DNA of 64,000 nucleotides from a bacterium (GTDB lineage: Bacteria > Myxococcota_A > Bradymonadia > UBA7976 > UBA1532). Shown here piece after piece: positions 52,642 through 63,190 of the stretch. Under the pieces are notes generated by a model. That model was given only the letters and a program-made list of their open reading frames with translations. It ran no database searches and was not told where the DNA came from. The position numbers and the translations under genes were made by a program. Every line of letters begins with the position of its first letter. Position 1 is the stretch's first letter. Where the stretch lies: assembly GCA_030426085.1 (NCBI GenBank), contig JAUHYW010000002.1, forward strand, positions 1 to 64,000, read 5' to 3'.

Positions 52642-55434
52642 TCAGCTCAGCCGCAGCCCGGCCGGCAGCGCGTCGCCGAGCAGCCGCTTCGCGTCGCCTT
52701 CGCTGAGCGCCGTCGGGCGGGTGAGCATGTCGATCCACACGCTCGACGCCCGGGCCGCGGTCAGCCGCTCGAGCACCTGCGTCCGCAGGGCCGGCGAGAC
52801 GTCCCGGGTGGGGTCGCCGGTGAACCGGGCGAGCAGCACCGCGGCGAAGTCGGCCCCGTCGGCGCGCTGCCAGTCGAGCGCGAGCACCGAGGTCAGCCAG
52901 CCCTCGGCGACCGCCGCCGGCACCACGTCGGCCGGGTCGCCGTGGAACAGCTCGCGGGCGCCGAGCCGGCCGAGCGGCCAGTAGCTGTTGATCTTCTTGA
53001 ACCACGCCTCGAACCAGCCGCCGGCGGTCACCTTCTGATCGGGCGAGAGCCGCTCGAGCGCGGCGAGCAGCCGGATCATCTCGGGGTGACCGTGGGCCCG
53101 TGGGCCCTGGGGCTGGGGCTGGGGCCCCTTCTGCGCCAGCCAGGGGCGCACGTCTTCGAACAGCGCCCGCTGCTGCGCCCGGTCGAGCCCCGGCGCCACC
53201 CGGCGCCACAGGATCCACCACTCGCCCCAGTTGGCCTTGGCCTTGGGGTGGATCAGCCCTTCGCCGTGCAAGGCCCACAGCGTCGCGACCCGGGCGTCGT
53301 CGCCCACCAGCCCGAAGCCGGGGCGCATGGTCCAGCTCAGCAGCCGCAGCCAGTTCATCTCGTGCAGCGCGCTGACCCCGCGGTACGCCTCGCGGCCGAG
53401 CAGCGCGTCGAACAGCGCCCGGCACAGGCTCAGCGACCACTGCCCCCGCCCGCCGACGGCCTCTTCGACCGCCCGCCGCACGCCCTTGGCCTGCTTGGGA
53501 TCGGCCGAGACCCGCCCCGGCCCGAACGCCCGGGTGATGGCCCGCTGGGCGTCTTTGAACCCCTTGGGCAGCGGCTCGGGCTTCGCCGGCTGCGGGCCCG
53601 CGTCGGCCGCCGCCCCCTCGCTCGGCGGGGCCTCGGCGGCGCTGCCGTCGGGCTCGAGCGAGAACTGGAGGCGCCACCGGCGGGGCGGCAGCTCCAAGGT
53701 CATCACGTACAGCTCGAGCGCGCCCTCTTCGGTGAGCGCGCTCGACAGCCGCACCGGCACCCGCCCGCTCTCGGGGTCGACCCACATGTCGCCCTGGCGC
53801 TTGAGCCGGGTCTCGATCGAGGGCAGCGGATCCAGCTCGCCGTCGACGTCCACCACCGCGCCCGCCGGGTCGCTGCGGTCGCCGGTGTAGGCGTACAGCG
53901 GGAAGGTCACCGGGCGGTCGACGATGAGGTCGAAGCGCTGGTCGATGGTGTCGATCGCGCTGCCGTCGTCCATGCCCTTGGGCGCCACGCAGAACGCCCG
54001 CCGCTGGCCCTCGGGGCCCTCGACGCCGACGTAATACGCCCGGGCGGTGCCCCCGCCGATGAGCTGGCCCAGCCCCCGCCGGCCGAGCGCGAAGCGGGCC
54101 GCGCCCCGGGCGACGGCGGTGTCGAGGCTGGTGTGGGGCAGAAGCTCGACCGGGGCCTCGCCGAACCAGCCGCCGAAGACCGCCCGCAGCCGCTCGACGA
54201 GGGCCGGCGCGTTGAACACCCCACCGTTGAGCAGGATACGATCGGGGCGGGGCAGGCCGTCGAAGATCCGAGCCCCGGCCTCGGCCGCAGCGCTGGCGTG
54301 GCGCCGCAAGAAGGCGCAGACGTGGCGCGGGATCGCGGCGTCGGTGGTGTAGGGCAGGCCCAGCGTCGTCAGCCCGGCCCGGCCCTTGCGGTCGGCGACC
54401 TCGGTGGGCCCGGTGTGGGGGGCGAAGCCGTCGAGCAGCAGGTCGCGCACCGCGTCCCGCTCGAGGGTGACCGTCTTCGTGCCCCCGAGCAGCCGCCGCC
54501 CGCGCCGCTGCACCGACACCCGGGTCGACTCGGGCGCGTCCGCGGCCAGGAGCTGCTCCTTGGCCCGGCGGGCCTGCTGCACCAGCGCGGCCCACTCGGT
54601 CGGGTCGAGCCGGCGGTCGATGCCCGCCTCGGACAGCACGTGATGGGCCAGCGCGGCGTCCATGTTGTCGCCGCCGAGCATCAGGTGCCCGCCGACCGCG
54701 ATGCGCTCCAGCTCGGGCGGCCCATCCCCCGGCCGCACCCGGACCAGCGTCAGGTCGGTCGTGCCGCCGCCCACGTCGACCACCAGCACCAGCCGGGCGT
54801 CGCCCAGCGCCGCGCGCAGGTCGTCGGCGTGGGCCCCGATGAAGTCGTACAGCGCCGCCTGGGGCTCTTCGATGAGCCGGATGTCGCTCAAGCCGGCGGC
54901 CCGGGCGGCGTCGGCGGTCAGCTCGCGGGCGACCTCGTCGAACGAGGCCGGCACGGTGATCACGACGTCCTGATCGGCCAGCGGCGCCTCGGGGTGGGCT
55001 GCGTCCCACGCTGCCCGCAGGTGGCTCAGGTAGCGCACCGAGGCGGTGTAGGGCGAGATCTGGGGCGTGCCTTCGGGCGCGCTCCACGGCAGTATCGGCG
55101 CCCGCCGGTTGACCCCGCCGTGGCAGATCCAGCTCTTGGCCGAGGCCACCAGCCGCCCGGGCACCTGCGCGCCCCGCTGACGGGCCAGCTCGCCCACCGG
55201 CGGGGCCGCCTCGCCGTCCGCGGTCCACGGCAGCTTCAGATCGCCCGGGGCCAGCTCGCCCTCCGCCGGCAGGTACAGAAACGACGGCAGCAGCGGCCGG
55301 GCCTCGAGCGTGCCCGGCGCGGTGAGCTGGGGGATGTCGAACAGCCGGACGTCGACCCGCCCCACCGGGCTGTGGGCCACCGCGCAATGGGTCGTGCCCA
55401 GGTCGATACCGACGACGTGTCGTGGGTCGGCCAT
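52642..55434 (-). CDS. Hsp70-family protein with C-terminal DUF3731-like extension
   Basis: 930 aa. An actin/Hsp70 ATPase domain occupies about 1-480: GIDLGTTHCAVA (phosphate 1), VVITVPASFD, RLIEEPQAALYDFI, VVDVGGGTTDLTLV (phosphate 2) and RILLNGGVFNAPALVERL (adenosine-type motif). A beta-rich substrate-binding-like part follows (about 485-600), then a 300-residue helical region (about 620-930) with KGFKDAQRAITRAFGPGRVS, WWILWRRVAPGL, as in the long Hsp70 homologues with DUF3731. This is not a canonical DnaK. It begins immediately (0 bp) after the other Hsp70 gene. Confidence 0.88.
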   Translation of the reverse strand: MADPRHVVGIDLGTTHCAVAHSPVGRVDVRLFDIPQLTAPGTLEARPLLPSFLYLPAEGELAPGDLKLPWTADGEAAPPVGELARQRGAQVPGRLVASAKSWICHGGVNRRAPILPWSAPEGTPQISPYTASVRYLSHLRAAWDAAHPEAPLADQDVVITVPASFDEVARELTADAARAAGLSDIRLIEEPQAALYDFIGAHADDLRAALGDARLVLVVDVGGGTTDLTLVRVRPGDGPPELERIAVGGHLMLGGDNMDAALAHHVLSEAGIDRRLDPTEWAALVQQARRAKEQLLAADAPESTRVSVQRRGRRLLGGTKTVTLERDAVRDLLLDGFAPHTGPTEVADRKGRAGLTTLGLPYTTDAAIPRHVCAFLRRHASAAAEAGARIFDGLPRPDRILLNGGVFNAPALVERLRAVFGGWFGEAPVELLPHTSLDTAVARGAARFALGRRGLGQLIGGGTARAYYVGVEGPEGQRRAFCVAPKGMDDGSAIDTIDQRFDLIVDRPVTFPLYAYTGDRSDPAGAVVDVDGELDPLPSIETRLKRQGDMWVDPESGRVPVRLSSALTEEGALELYVMTLELPPRRWRLQFSLEPDGSAAEAPPSEGAAADAGPQPAKPEPLPKGFKDAQRAITRAFGPGRVSADPKQAKGVRRAVEEAVGGRGQWSLSLCRALFDALLGREAYRGVSALHEMNWLRLLSWTMRPGFGLVGDDARVATLWALHGEGLIHPKAKANWGEWWILWRRVAPGLDRAQQRALFEDVRPWLAQKGPQPQPQGPRAHGHPEMIRLLAALERLSPDQKVTAGGWFEAWFKKINSYWPLGRLGARELFHGDPADVVPAAVAEGWLTSVLALDWQRADGADFAAVLLARFTGDPTRDVSPALRTQVLERLTAARASSVWIDMLTRPTALSEGDAKRLLGDALPAGLRLS

Positions 55435-57243
<1,809 letters not shown>

Positions 57244-57277
57244 GACAGAATCCCATCTCTGATGACATCGGCGCCGG

Positions 57278-57895
57278 TCAAAGCTCGATCTCGGCCGGGG
57301 CCAGGATCGACGCGTCGTGGCCGGCGGTGGTCGTCGGCAGGGTCAGCGCGGTGGCCTTCCACCCGGGGTGCACCAGCTCGCCGGTGAACGGCGGCTCGCC
57401 GACCACGTTGCCGGTCACCTGGTTGCGGGCGGCGTCGAAGCCCGGATCCAGCGTCACCCGGCAGCCCTCGGCCTCGGACCGCACCGGCTCGACGCTCAGG
57501 TAGCGCTCCAGCGCGCGCTTGCAGCCCTCGTGCACCACCCGGGCGGCGGCGCCCACGTCGGCGTCGCCCGCCGCGCTGACGTCCTCCTGCAAGAAGTCGA
57601 TGAACCGGCCCTCGCGCTGGAGGATGGCGAGGAGCTGCAGCGCGGGGGTCGGATCGGGGCCCGCGTCCTCGACCGCCTCGGCCTCGGTGTCGTCCACCTC
57701 GGGCTCGGGCAGGGGCGTGACCTCGCGCTCGATGTCGGCGGGGAGCCCGTCGGGGGCCGGTTCGGGCGCGGGCAGGGCCTCGCCGGCCGCGGCGGCCGAC
57801 ACCCGGGCGGCGAGCGCGCCGTCGAAGATCAGCCGCCAGGGCAGGATGAAGGCCATCCACAGTCGCGCGAAGAATCCGAGCCGTTCCGGCGCCAT
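57278..57895 (-). CDS. DUF2760-like protein, first gene of the Hsp70 operon
   Basis: 205 aa from ATG 57895 (GGGAGG upstream; the frame continues 18 codons further). N-terminal FFARLWMAFILPWRLIFDGALAARV looks like an amphipathic or membrane segment. An acidic, proline-rich linker (about 40-85) precedes a C-terminal domain: QLLAILQREGRFIDFLQEDVSAAGDADVGAAARVVHEGCKRALERYL, and PFTGELVHPGWKATALTLP. Such proteins are found beside the two Hsp70-like genes in many proteobacteria and myxobacteria, so a role as partner or targeting subunit of these chaperones is inferred. Confidence 0.68.
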   Translation of the reverse strand: MAPERLGFFARLWMAFILPWRLIFDGALAARVSAAAAGEALPAPEPAPDGLPADIEREVTPLPEPEVDDTEAEAVEDAGPDPTPALQLLAILQREGRFIDFLQEDVSAAGDADVGAAARVVHEGCKRALERYLSVEPVRSEAEGCRVTLDPGFDAARNQVTGNVVGEPPFTGELVHPGWKATALTLPTTTAGHDASILAPAEIEL

Positions 57896-58095
57896 ACGTC
57901 CTCCCGATCGTCGAAGCAGGTTGATGCCACGGCTGAGCGCGCGTCGCAACTGATCCCGCGCGCGGGCGGGGCCCGGCCGGCCGGTCGGGGTCGGCTCGGA
58001 TTTTTTCGTCGACCGCTGTCAGAGCGCCGTCGGCCGCGGCGAAGTCCCGAGTGCTGGTCGGATGGACCGCCCAGCCAGTCATCGGGAGTCATCTC

Positions 58096-58674
58096 ATGTT
58101 CGCTCTTCGCACCCTGCCCGTGCTCGCCGCCCTCGTCTTCACCGCCGCCCACGCGGCGCCCCCCATCGAGGGGCTCGCCGAGGCCCCGCTGCTGTCGGTC
58201 GCCGGCCAGACCGCCTACGTGCTCCAGCAGACCCCCGACGGCGAGCCCGGCCCGGCCCCCCAGGTCGCCGGCGACACCGCGGTCGTGCTGCTCGGCAGCC
58301 GCATCGGCCGGGTGCCGAGCGCCAACCTCACCGCGGCGATCTCCAATGGCTTCTTCAAGGTCGTCGGCACCGTCGATCTGATGGTCGTCGGCGACCCGGT
58401 CGAGACCGACCTCATCAGCCGGGCCGCGGCCAAGCTGCACGCCGACGAGGCCGCCGCGCTGGTCGCCGGCCCGTTCGCGATGGCCGAGGCCAGCCTCGAT
58501 CACCGCGACGGCCGCTACGACGCGCTGCTCCGAGAGGCGCTGGCCCACGCCCGCGAGCTGATGGCCGAGCTCAACCGCCCGGCGCGCTTCATCGCGGCCG
58601 ACGGCACCGAGTTCGACTGCTACGGGGACTACGTGCGCTACCAGTGGGGCGGCGTCGGCCTGCCCTGCTGGTGA
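58096..58674 (+). CDS. Small exported protein of unknown function
   Basis: 192 aa. Signal peptide MFALRTLPVLAALVFTAAHAAPP (cleavage probably after AHA). The mature part has TAYVLQQTPDGEP, DTAVVLLGSRIGRVPSANLTAAISNGFFKVVGTVDLMVVGDPVETDLI and ends WGGVGLPCW with a single terminal cysteine pair element (FDCYGDY upstream). ATG 58096 lies a few bases after GGGAG; the longer frame upstream lacks a signal sequence. Divergent from the Hsp70 operon with about 200 bases between starts. No family recognised. Confidence 0.65.
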   Translation: MFALRTLPVLAALVFTAAHAAPPIEGLAEAPLLSVAGQTAYVLQQTPDGEPGPAPQVAGDTAVVLLGSRIGRVPSANLTAAISNGFFKVVGTVDLMVVGDPVETDLISRAAAKLHADEAAALVAGPFAMAEASLDHRDGRYDALLREALAHARELMAELNRPARFIAADGTEFDCYGDYVRYQWGGVGLPCW

Positions 58675-58678
58675 GCCC

Positions 58679-59098
58679 TCAGCGGGGCGGCTCGCTGCGC
58701 CGCTCCCGCCGCCGCCGCTCGGGGCCCGCGTAGGGCGCCTGGGACTGGCGGCGCTCCCGCCCCGATCGCCGCTCGCCCTCGATGATCAGCAGCCAGCCGT
58801 GCTCCAGCGCGTCCCTGATCTGGGGCTCGGTCAGCGGCAGATAGTCGGTCGACGAGGGCCGGCGGGCCCAGGCCCGCAGCGTGCCCCGGGGGCCGCGGTC
58901 GATCTTGACCACCCGCCAGCGCCCCCGCAGAGCCTCGTGATCGCGCACCACTTCGAACGCGGTCCCGACCGTCATCCCGCACACCGAGATCGGTACGTCG
59001 GGCGCCTCGGGGGCCCCGCTGCTCGACGCATCGGACGCGCCAGGGCTCACGCCGCTGACGATCCAATCCATCACCTCGTCCATGGACTCGTCGATCAT
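58679..59098 (-). CDS. Hypothetical protein with Arg-rich C-terminus
   Basis: 139 aa from ATG 59098 (GGGAGCGAG upstream); ATG 59128 is an alternative. An acidic, methionine-containing N-terminus (MIDESMDEVMDWIVSG) is followed by a beta-rich stretch (ISVCGMTVGTAFEVVRDHEALRGRWRVVKID) and a C-terminal AGPERRRRERRSE that resembles the GPERR tails of some PilZ-associated proteins. Convergent with the exported protein upstream with 4 bases between stops. Function unknown. Confidence 0.5.
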   Translation of the reverse strand: MIDESMDEVMDWIVSGVSPGASDASSSGAPEAPDVPISVCGMTVGTAFEVVRDHEALRGRWRVVKIDRGPRGTLRAWARRPSSTDYLPLTEPQIRDALEHGWLLIIEGERRSGRERRQSQAPYAGPERRRRERRSEPPR

Positions 59099-59261
59099 CT
59101 CGCTCCCGGGCCGCTCACCGGGTTGCATTCCGACCGATCGTTACAGATCCGGGACGTCGGACGCCAGCGCCGCACGATCGGGCCCGCCTCGCGCCAGCGT
59201 GTTCATTTCCCGCCGCCGGGAGAGTATCGTGGCCGCGACACCCCCGACCGAGGAGACACCC

Positions 59262-59714
59262 GTGGCTGCGTGGAACGACTTCGCCGACCGATACGGCACC
59301 GACAAGGCCCTCCGCGATCTCGACGGCGAGCAGATCAAGGCGGTCGTCGACCTGCTGCTGCTCGTGATGTACGCCGACGACAAGGCGAGCGTGCTCGAAG
59401 AGATGGAGTTCGAAGAGCAGCTCTGCAAGCTGCCGGCGATCGCCGACAAGCGGGCGCTCGTCGACGCCCATGTCTCCGGGGCCACCGCCCGCATCCGGGC
59501 GGCCGGGGCCGGCGAGGCGCAGGCGATCGCCGAGCAGGCGGCGGCGAAGCTGCCCGAGGGCGACGCCCGGTCGCGGGTGTTCGCGATGACCGCGGCCATG
59601 GCGTTCTCCGACGTGCAGCTCGCCGTCGACGAGAGCGACGTGCTCAAGATCGTCGCCGCCGCGCTGGGCCTCGACCTGGCGACCGCGGTCTCGATCGTCG
59701 CCGCCCAGAGCTGA
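59262..59714 (+). CDS. TerB-like (tellurite-resistance-type) protein
   Basis: 150 aa from GTG 59262 (GAGGAG eight bases upstream). All-helical. The hallmark acidic pairs are LLLLVMYADDKASVLEEMEFEEQL near the N-terminus and VFAMTAAMAFSDVQLAVDESDVLKIVAAALGL near the C-terminus, the TerB/TerB-like internal symmetry with conserved aspartates that can bind metal. It heads a plus-strand operon with two unknown proteins and an ATP-dependent ligase, so it is probably part of a stress- or DNA-related module rather than simple tellurite resistance. Confidence 0.75.
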   Translation: MAAWNDFADRYGTDKALRDLDGEQIKAVVDLLLLVMYADDKASVLEEMEFEEQLCKLPAIADKRALVDAHVSGATARIRAAGAGEAQAIAEQAAAKLPEGDARSRVFAMTAAMAFSDVQLAVDESDVLKIVAAALGLDLATAVSIVAAQS

Positions 59715-59751
59715 ACCGACCCCACACCCCGACCCCCAGGAGTCCCCACCC

Positions 59752-60357
59752 ATGGCCCGCGAGATCATCCTCGAGCGGGACGGCCGACAGTCGCGCTTCG
59801 GGCTCGGCAAGATCGACCGCTCCAAGCTCTATGGCGTGCGCCGCCGGATCCCACTCGACCCCCAGGACGCGCGGTGCGAGCGCGCCGAGCTGACCGCCGA
59901 CGGCAGCCTCGTCATCCGCCAGGGCATGACCGCCCAGGCCTACTTCGACGACGACGGCGTCTGGATCCCCCACGCCGATCTGGTCAACCTCGAGCCCGAC
60001 GGCAGCGTCGCCGAGAAGCACGACTCGACGCTCGGCAACCCCCAGCCGCTCGAAGAGGCGCCGCCCGAGGCGCTGCTCGACGCCCAGGTCACCGCGGTCT
60101 ACGGCCTCGAGCCCACCGAACTCGACGAGGCGCTGAAGAGCGCGCTCGCCGGGGGGGCCATCTTCCGCTTCCCGTTCAACTACCGCGCCGGCTACAACCC
60201 GCAGACCGCGTTCCTGGTGGGCAACGACAACGGGTTCTTCGCCCTGGTCGGCCAGACCACCGAGAGCGACTGGTGCGAGCTGCAGAAGCCCGCCGTCGAG
60301 GCGTTCGACGACGCCGAAGACGACCTCGACGATGACCTCGACTTCGAGATGTTCTGA
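59752..60357 (+). CDS. Unknown protein, second gene of the TerB-ligase operon
   Basis: 201 aa. N-terminal IILERDGRQSRFGLGKIDRSKLYGVRRRIPLDPQDARCERAELTADGSLVIRQGMTAQAYFDDDGVWI forms a beta-rich domain. The middle has GAIFRFPFNYRAGYNPQTAFLVGNDNGFFALVGQ. The last 25 residues are strongly acidic (DDAEDDLDDDLDFE). No known family recognised. Starts 37 bp after the TerB-like gene and its stop overlaps the next start by 1 base (TGATG). Confidence 0.65.
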   Translation: MAREIILERDGRQSRFGLGKIDRSKLYGVRRRIPLDPQDARCERAELTADGSLVIRQGMTAQAYFDDDGVWIPHADLVNLEPDGSVAEKHDSTLGNPQPLEEAPPEALLDAQVTAVYGLEPTELDEALKSALAGGAIFRFPFNYRAGYNPQTAFLVGNDNGFFALVGQTTESDWCELQKPAVEAFDDAEDDLDDDLDFEMF

Positions 60358-61070
60358 TGAGAAAAATCCACCTGACCAACGCCGGGGGCCGCGACGCCAC
60401 GGTGAGCATGGAGGGCCTGCGCCCGTCCACCGGCTCCCGCCCCGGGCTGCCCGACCGCGACGTGCGCTTCGAGCGCTACCTGGCCACCACCGAGAGCGGG
60501 CTGCACGAGCGGCTGCAAGCAGCCCACGGCGAGGACTACGCCGACGCGCTCGTCCAGGGTGACCCCGAGATCGACCTCGAGCAGGTCGGCCGGCGGGTGG
60601 CCGACACCGACCGCATCTACCTGTCGTCCACCGGGGACGTGCTCTACGCCGCGCCCCGGGTGATGGAGGTCATCCTCGGCCCCGACGGCGAGGAGAAGGA
60701 GCGCCGCCAGCCGGTCGACGTCGAGTCGAACGTCAACGACGAGGACAAGGCCATCCGCTGGACCGGTCGCAAGCTGCCCAAGTCCGCCGCGGTGCGCCGC
60801 TTCGTCTTCGGGCGCACCGTGCAGGTGCGCCACGTCGACGGGGTGACCTACGACTATTGCTACGAGATGGCGAAGACGCTCGCCGAAGAGGACGCGGTGA
60901 TGATGCTCGGCGCCGGTGATCGGGGCCGGGCCCCGCTGGTCTTCCAGACCAACGGCACCCCCTACCGCGGCTTCCTCGAGGGGCGGGTCGACGGCGAGAA
61001 GTACAAGCTGCTGCTGCACCTGAGCAACATGGAGCTCAAGCGGCCCGAGCCGGCGGAGGCAGGCAAGTGA
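60357..61070 (+). CDS. Unknown protein, third gene of the TerB-ligase operon
   Basis: 237 aa. MRKIHLTNAGGRDATVSMEGLRPSTGSRPGLPDRDVRFERYL opens it, then ESGLHERLQAAHGEDYADALVQGDPEIDLEQVGRRV, RIYLSSTGDVLYAAPRVMEVILGPDGEEKERR and TVQVRHVDGVTYDYCYEMAKTLAEEDAVMMLGAGDRGRAPLVFQTNG. Alternating strands and helices; I do not recognise the family. Its start shares TGATG with the preceding gene, and its TGA overlaps the GTG of the ligase by 3 bases (GTGA). Confidence 0.65.
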   Translation: MRKIHLTNAGGRDATVSMEGLRPSTGSRPGLPDRDVRFERYLATTESGLHERLQAAHGEDYADALVQGDPEIDLEQVGRRVADTDRIYLSSTGDVLYAAPRVMEVILGPDGEEKERRQPVDVESNVNDEDKAIRWTGRKLPKSAAVRRFVFGRTVQVRHVDGVTYDYCYEMAKTLAEEDAVMMLGAGDRGRAPLVFQTNGTPYRGFLEGRVDGEKYKLLLHLSNMELKRPEPAEAGK

Positions 61071-62524
61071 AGGGCATCGACCAGAGCAAGGCCCGCCCGC
61101 TCGGCAAGGGCTTCCAGACCGGCCCCGGCTGCGTCGCCGACAGCGACCTGCAATCGCGGCTGCGCGGCTTCAAGCGCGCGGTGGCCAAGCGCTACCGGGC
61201 GATGAACAGCGAAGAGATCGAGACGAAGAGCCCCTACGGGCCGATCTGGGCCCAGCCCAAGATCGACGGCGAGCTGTGGTACCTGATCATCGACGACGGC
61301 GACGCCTTCTTCGCCAACCCCAAGGGCCGCTGCTTCTACGGCGAGCTGCCGGCGCTCGACGAGATCCGCAAGACGGCGGTGCCCCGGGCCCGCGGCCTCA
61401 CGCTGATCGCCGGCGAGCTGTTCGCCATCCGCAAGGGCGGCCGCCCGCGGCACGACGACCTGGCCGGCGCGCTCGGCGGGGAGACCGCGGCCCAGGTGGC
61501 CCGGGTCGGCTTCATGGCGTTCGACATCCTCGACGGCGGCGACGCGACGACGCCCGAGCCCGGCGGGGACTACGGTGAGCGGCTCGAGACGCTGCGCCGC
61601 CTGTTCGCCGGCGGCAAGCGGGCCCAGGCGATCAAGACCGAGCAGATCGAAGGGGCCCCGGCGATCCGGGCGATGTACGACGAGCTGGTCGCCAGCGACA
61701 AGGCCGAGGGCCTCGTGCTGCGCCGGCCCGACGGCCGCATCTACAAGCTCAAGCCGATCTACACCCTCGACGCGGTGGTCGTCGGCTACACCGAGCGCCT
61801 CGAAGAGCCGGGCCGCATCCGCTCGATGGCCCTGGCGATGATGCGCGAGGACGGCCAGCTCCAGCTCATCGGCTCGTGCGGCAACATGGGCGGCGAGACC
61901 CGGGAGCAGATGTTCGAGGCCATCTCGCCCCACGCCACGACCGCCGACTTCCGCCACGCCAGTCACGACGGCGCGCTGTACCGCTTCGTGAAGCCCGAGG
62001 TGGTCATCGAGATCAAGGTGACCGACATCCTCGGCGAAGAGGGCGACGGCGACCCGATCAAGCGCATGGTCTTCGAGTACCGCGACGGCACCTACCACGC
62101 CGCCCGGCCGATGCCCGGGGTGAGCATCCTGCACCCGGTCTTTCAGCGGCACCGCACCGACAAGACCTACGACGCGGTCGACGTGCGCATCAGCCAGCTC
62201 ACCGAGCGGGTGGCGGTCGACGACCTCGACAAGCACGCCGAAGAGGTCGACCTGCCGCCCAGCGAGATCATGCGGCGCGAGGTCTACGTCAAGGAGAGCA
62301 AGAAGGGCACCGCGGTGCGCAAGCTGGTGCAGTGGCGCACCAACAAGCAGGACGTCGACCCCGACTACCCGGCGTTCGTGGTGCACTACACCGACTACAG
62401 CCCGGGGCGGAAGCAGCCGCTGCAGCGCACGGTGCGGCTGGCGCCGACGTTCGACCTCGCCGAGCAGATCGCCGAGGAGATCCTGGCCGACAAGGTCAAG
62501 CGGGGCTGGAAGCAGGTGAGCTGA
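61067..62524 (+). CDS. ATP-dependent polynucleotide (DNA or RNA) ligase
   Basis: 485 aa from GTG 61067. Nucleotidyltransferase motifs are complete: I K65-I-D-G (adenylated lysine), III LIAGELFAIRK (116-121), IIIa GFMAFDILDGG, IV E214-GLVLRR and V Y226-KLKP. An OB-like part follows (VVVGYTERLEEPGRIRSMALAM, LQLIGSCGNMG, DGALYRFVKPEVVIEIKVTDIL), then a 100-residue C-terminal extension. Seals nicks through ligase-AMP. Bacterial replicative ligases use NAD, so this is an accessory ligase for repair, defence or RNA processing. Operonic with the TerB-like gene. Confidence 0.85.
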   Translation: MKGIDQSKARPLGKGFQTGPGCVADSDLQSRLRGFKRAVAKRYRAMNSEEIETKSPYGPIWAQPKIDGELWYLIIDDGDAFFANPKGRCFYGELPALDEIRKTAVPRARGLTLIAGELFAIRKGGRPRHDDLAGALGGETAAQVARVGFMAFDILDGGDATTPEPGGDYGERLETLRRLFAGGKRAQAIKTEQIEGAPAIRAMYDELVASDKAEGLVLRRPDGRIYKLKPIYTLDAVVVGYTERLEEPGRIRSMALAMMREDGQLQLIGSCGNMGGETREQMFEAISPHATTADFRHASHDGALYRFVKPEVVIEIKVTDILGEEGDGDPIKRMVFEYRDGTYHAARPMPGVSILHPVFQRHRTDKTYDAVDVRISQLTERVAVDDLDKHAEEVDLPPSEIMRREVYVKESKKGTAVRKLVQWRTNKQDVDPDYPAFVVHYTDYSPGRKQPLQRTVRLAPTFDLAEQIAEEILADKVKRGWKQVS

Positions 62525-62533
62525 GCGCCCCGC

Positions 62534-63190
62534 TCACCCCCGGCGCAGGGCGCGCAGCACGAGGCCGGTGAAGGTCTCGACGCTGTCGGTCCCCCACGCC
62601 AGCGCCCGCGCCCGATCGTCGAGCCCGTCGTGCAGCGCGATGCGCCCCGCCCGCGCGGCGGGGATGAGCGCCTCGGCGGTGTAGCCTTGCAGCAAACCCG
62701 ACAGATGGATCGGCCCCTCGGGCTGCGCCGCGCGGAAGAGGTCGAACTCTTCCTGCAAGCCAGGGGGATCGGTCTGCGAATGCTTCGAGTCCTCGCCGCC
62801 GACGAAGACCGCCGCGTTCGCGTCGGCCGCCATCGCCCGCCGCATCGCCGTCAGCTCGCCCCCGATGGGCGGCAGCGCTTCGCCCGGTGTCCGCGCCGCC
62901 CCGTGCCACCGGAACCCGCCCAACGCCGGCCACGCCGAGCCGCGGGGGAAGCGCCGGAGCTGGTGCAGCTCGACCTGCGCCGGCTCAGCCGCCGTGTGCC
63001 CGATCAGATGGTCGAGCAGCGGGGTGATGGTCGGGTGCCCCCCGCAGACGACGGTGCCCCCGCCGACGAGCAGCGCGCCCAGCAGATCCATCACCAGCGA
63101 GGGCGCGCGCACCGCAGCCGGATGGTCCTTCAGCGGCGTGGGGATGCTCGCCGAGAAGAAGAGACGGACGCCCTCGTACGGGCCCTTCAT
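62534..63190 (-). CDS. SLOG-like domain protein, partner of the TIR gene
   Basis: 218 aa. It begins VRLFFSASIPTPLKDHPAAVRAPSLVMDLLGALLVGGGTVVCGGHPTITPLL, the SLOG/STALD Rossmann-like pattern with the glycine-rich G-G-x-V-V-C-G-G-H-P loop. AAVFVGGEDSKHSQTDPP and a C-terminal RARALAWGTDSVETFTGLVLRALRRG follow. SLOG domains bind or process nucleotide-derived signals. Its ATG overlaps the TIR gene's stop (ATGA), so the two proteins are made together, as expected for a TIR-generated signal and its sensor or effector. Confidence 0.7.
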   Translation of the reverse strand: MKGPYEGVRLFFSASIPTPLKDHPAAVRAPSLVMDLLGALLVGGGTVVCGGHPTITPLLDHLIGHTAAEPAQVELHQLRRFPRGSAWPALGGFRWHGAARTPGEALPPIGGELTAMRRAMAADANAAVFVGGEDSKHSQTDPPGLQEEFDLFRAAQPEGPIHLSGLLQGYTAEALIPAARAGRIALHDGLDDRARALAWGTDSVETFTGLVLRALRRG

